64,000 nucleotides of DNA, from NCBI GenBank assembly GCA_009746045.1, contig RPFO01000017.1:1387001-1451000 (forward strand), given 5' to 3'. A program made the position numbers and the translations under genes. Shown here in pieces: positions 61,678 through 64,000 of this stretch. The first letter of the stretch is position 1. Every line of letters starts with the position of its first letter. The notes under the pieces are model-generated. The model was not told the origin of the DNA and did no database searches. It was given only the letters and a program-made list of their open reading frames with translations. Source of the DNA: Mesostigma viride (Eukaryota; Streptophyta; Mesostigmatophyceae; Mesostigmatales; Mesostigmataceae).

Positions 61678-62504
61678 CTAACTATCTACTAACAGGCGTT
61701 TCTTTACACCCCGTCCGCTGGGCTTCTTTACACCCCCCTCCCGCTCATCTGCGACAGCCTTCCCTTTAGGTTTTCGTTTGCCCTGCCCTGCGGCTTGGTC
61801 TCCCCCCTTATCTTGGAGTCGTGGGGAAGATCTGGTCGCTGGGGAAGATCTGGTCGCCGGGAAGTACCCCTTGTCCATCCACCACTCCAAATACGTTCCC
61901 TCAGGTGGCTTGAAACAGTTCCGCATCTCGTCTTGTTGTACCTTGAAAATTATGTTGGGCATCGTCCCCTTCTCCCCATTAATCCAGATTCCCTTTTCGT
62001 CACACCCTTCTGCCCAAAATTTAATGTACCACACGCCCGTTTTATCCACCTTTCGAACGACTCCATGCACCAGGAACGTGTCGACGTGGAAATCAGGCAT
62101 GTGTGCCAGCTTCATTGGGTCTGCATTGAGTTTATCCACCGAATCAGCAGCCCACGAGGGCTGCCACAACGTATCATGGCGCTTGAGTTGGTTCTTCCGA
62201 TACTGGCAAAATTCACCGCCGTGCTTGCACAATACCGAAACCGGACATCCAACAGGCGAGCGGGGCACGACCCGTTTCCCCCCACACACACCTTCCAGAT
62301 TCTCCATCCACGGCTGCCAACTTGGTGGTGGCACTTTCTTGTCTAGTGGCTTGGGCTGGGTTGCGGTAACTGTGACACGTTGTCTTTGTGGCGCTTCCTC
62401 CTCAGGTTCCGATTCTTCCGATTCTTCCGAATCTTCCACAAACCCTTTGGGTGGGCCGCCTGGCATGACGTCATCCTGTTGCGGCTCCTCTTCAGACTCG
62501 TCAC
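61678..62504 (-). CDS. hypothetical protein, terminal exon
   Basis: On the minus strand, exon sequence begins at 62504 after a C/A-rich acceptor (CCCACACACAG) and ends at 61678. The 119-bp intron 62505-62623 has donor GTAAGT. The product has an acidic start (GDESEEEPQQDD, EDSEESEESEPEEE) and a globular part of about 170 residues with several Cys/His and Trp (CPVSVLCKHGGEFCQYRKNQLKRH, FLVHGVVRKVDKTGVWYIKFW, PPEGTYLEWWMDKGYFP). A basic Lys/Arg/Gly tail with duplicated PATRSS follows. I do not recognise the family. The upstream exon is described next. Confidence 0.5.
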
Positions 62505-62623
62505 CTGTGTGTGGGACAAGCAATGACGAGCGGCGCAATTAGTTATCATTACAATCGCAAATCAAACTTGGGAATATGCAAACATCATAATTTAACCGAC
62601 CATATTCACTCAGATTAACTTAC

Positions 62624-64000
62624 CCTTTGACAGATGACTAGCCGTTGCTCTTGATCGAACGTGCCCGCCAGGCGAAAGGAGCTTTTTGCAGTAGTCGACG
62701 GCACGCCCCAACATCCCCCCCCCGACGCCCCCGAATTCCCCTTCGAGCCTCCCTCCCCTCCCCCCCCTCCTTCCCCCTTCCCCCGATGCGCCGGTCGACC
62801 CGCCCCCCTCTCCGCCCTTCGACCCGCCCCCCTCTCCGCCCTTTGACCCGCCCCCCTCTCCGCCCTTCGACCCGCCCCCCTCTCCGCCCTTGGACCCGCC
62901 CCCCTCTCCGCCCTTCGACCCGCCCCCCTCTCCACCCTTTGACCCGCCCCCTCTCCGCCCTTCGACCCGCCCCCCTCTCCGCCCTTCGACCCGCCCCCCT
63001 CTCCGCCCTTCTCTCCGCCCCCCTCTCCGTCCTTCGACCCCCTCCCCTCTCCGCCCTTCGACCCGCCCCCCTCTCCGTCCTTCGACCCCCCCCCTCTCCG
63101 CCCTTCGACCCGCCCCCCTCTCCGCCCTTCGACCCGCCCCCCTCTCCGTCCTTCGACCCCCCCCCTCTCCGCCCTTCGACCCGCCCCCTCTCCGCCCTTC
63201 GAACCCCCCCCTCTCCGCCCTTCGACCCGCCCCCCTCTCCGCCCTTCTCTCCGCCCCCCTCTCCGTCCTTCGAGCCCCTCCCCTCTCCGCCCTTCGACCC
63301 GCCCCCCTCTCCGTCCTTCGAACCCCCCCCTCTCCGCCCTTCGACCCGCCCCCCTCTCCGCCCTTGGACCCGCCCCCCTCTCCGCCCTTGGACCCGCCCC
63401 CCTCTCCGCCCCCTCTCCGCCCTTCTCTCCGCCCCCCTCTCCGTCCTTCGAGCCCCTCCCCTCTCCGCCCTTCGACCCGCCCCCCTCTCCATCCTTCGAA
63501 CCCCCCCCTCTCCGCCCTTGGACCCGGCGCCCCCTCTCCGCCCTTCGACCCGCCCCCCTCTCCGCCCTTCGAACCCCCCCCTCTCCGTCCTTCGACCCGC
63601 CCCCCTTATCACCACCCTCATTCCCCCCCCCTCATCAACGCCCGCACCATCATCACCAACCTCCTCCCCATCATCACCCCCCTGTGACCCGACATCCTCA
63701 TCATCCCCCTCCGGGAGAACGCCGCCATCATGAGGGTAGGGCGTCCCCATTGAGACGTCTTCGGACGCGGGGGTCTCCTGGGCGGCGCGCTTCCGGCGTT
63801 TCTTTTTGGTGCCAGCGCCTGACGTCTCCAGCGGACGCTTCTGGGCTGCACCCGCAATTTCCTTGCCCGAACGGCCGTTGGGATTGCGAAAATCCTCCCC
63901 CTCTGGCCGCTGGGCTGCACCCGCAATTTCCATGCCCGAACGGTATTCCGGTGGCCGCTTCCCAAGTACCTTCAGAAGGACCTTAAACCCATCCACCTGC
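62624..64000 (-). CDS. upstream exon(s) of the same gene model, interrupted or extended by a minisatellite; runs off the window
   Basis: Ahead of the donor at 62623, one frame on the minus strand reads MLGRAVDYCKKLL...SHLSK (about 62715-62624) and is in phase with the next exon. Beyond the minisatellite, 63610-63996 has protein-like sequence with a nuclear-localisation-like KKKRRKRAAQETPASEDVSMG and acidic repeats, plus a duplicated block (EIAGAAQ, GRSGKEIAGAAQKRP). Whether the minisatellite is coding or intronic cannot be decided. The 5' end is outside the window. Confidence 0.35.
62795..63600. repeat. 24-bp GC-rich minisatellite
   Basis: About 800 bp of degenerate tandem units of CCCGCCCCCCTCTCCGCCCT plus TCGA, with length variants (loss of a few C or of the TCGACC part). 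On the minus strand it is purine-only over long runs (GGGCGGAGAGGGGGGCGGG), so it can form G-rich structures. Confidence 0.92.

Noticed and set aside
62638..63733. Plus- and minus-strand frames across the GC minisatellite (362 and 452 aa)
   Set aside because: Open only because the 24-bp unit is a multiple of three without stops; not evidence of protein.

Overview
This is eukaryotic nuclear DNA, most likely from a unicellular green alga. It is GC-rich, has GT-AG introns, a chromodomain Ty3/Gypsy retrotransposon, LINE copies nested in one another with (TTAA)n tails, and an integrated polinton-like virus. The algal assignment is inferred from this combination; no marker gene is present. Almost everything here is mobile or viral; only about three gene models look like host genes. 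Layout: 1-3398 is the 3' part of one Ty3/Gypsy chromovirus. 5033-15856 is a complete 10.8 kb copy of the same family with 5-bp target duplications (ATAGG), two ~570 bp LTRs, an RNase H1-type hybrid-binding ORF, gag, protease, RT-RNase H, integrase with chromodomain, and an extra unrecognised ORF after pol. 17681-20687 is a two-exon host gene (coiled coil plus Gly/Met repeats). 21673-24374 is a head-to-tail cluster of LINE 3' ends around an ORF1-only element. 24375-46349 is an endogenous polinton-like virus (PLV) of about 22 kb (about 19.9 kb without a later LINE insertion), bounded by terminal inverted repeats that hold 5 and 6 copies of a 111-bp hairpin unit. 46350-50774 is more LINE sequence, both ORF1-only and RT-bearing. 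50781-59122 is a Copia-like LTR element inserted into one of those LINEs (duplication TGTTGG). 59129-60260 holds LINE remnants, and 60302-64000 holds two minus-strand host-like gene models and a 24-bp GC minisatellite. The PLV has two divergent arms. The left arm (minus strand, 25320-35608) carries virion genes: major capsid protein, a candidate penton/minor capsid protein, a zinc-finger protein, a fibre-like protein with five bacterial Ig-like repeats and a lectin-like end, and several beta-rich proteins. The right arm (plus strand, 35634-45461) carries a coiled-coil/AT-hook protein, the packaging ATPase, an AT-hook ORF, a tyrosine recombinase and a primase-helicase resembling a herpesvirus-type primase joined to an origin-binding-type helicase. 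The arms meet at a 25-bp bidirectional start region containing the palindrome TCTACCGTAGA, and TCTA next to an A/T run recurs upstream of other viral genes. The ATPase is broken by an ORF1-only LINE with an 11-bp duplication and by a stop codon; the helicase and a large virion gene are broken by single-base shifts. The most striking unexplained structure is a tandem array of three 162-bp perfect palindromes (39184-40095, 375-bp period) between the ATPase and recombinase genes. No search was possible: family names come from motifs read by eye.
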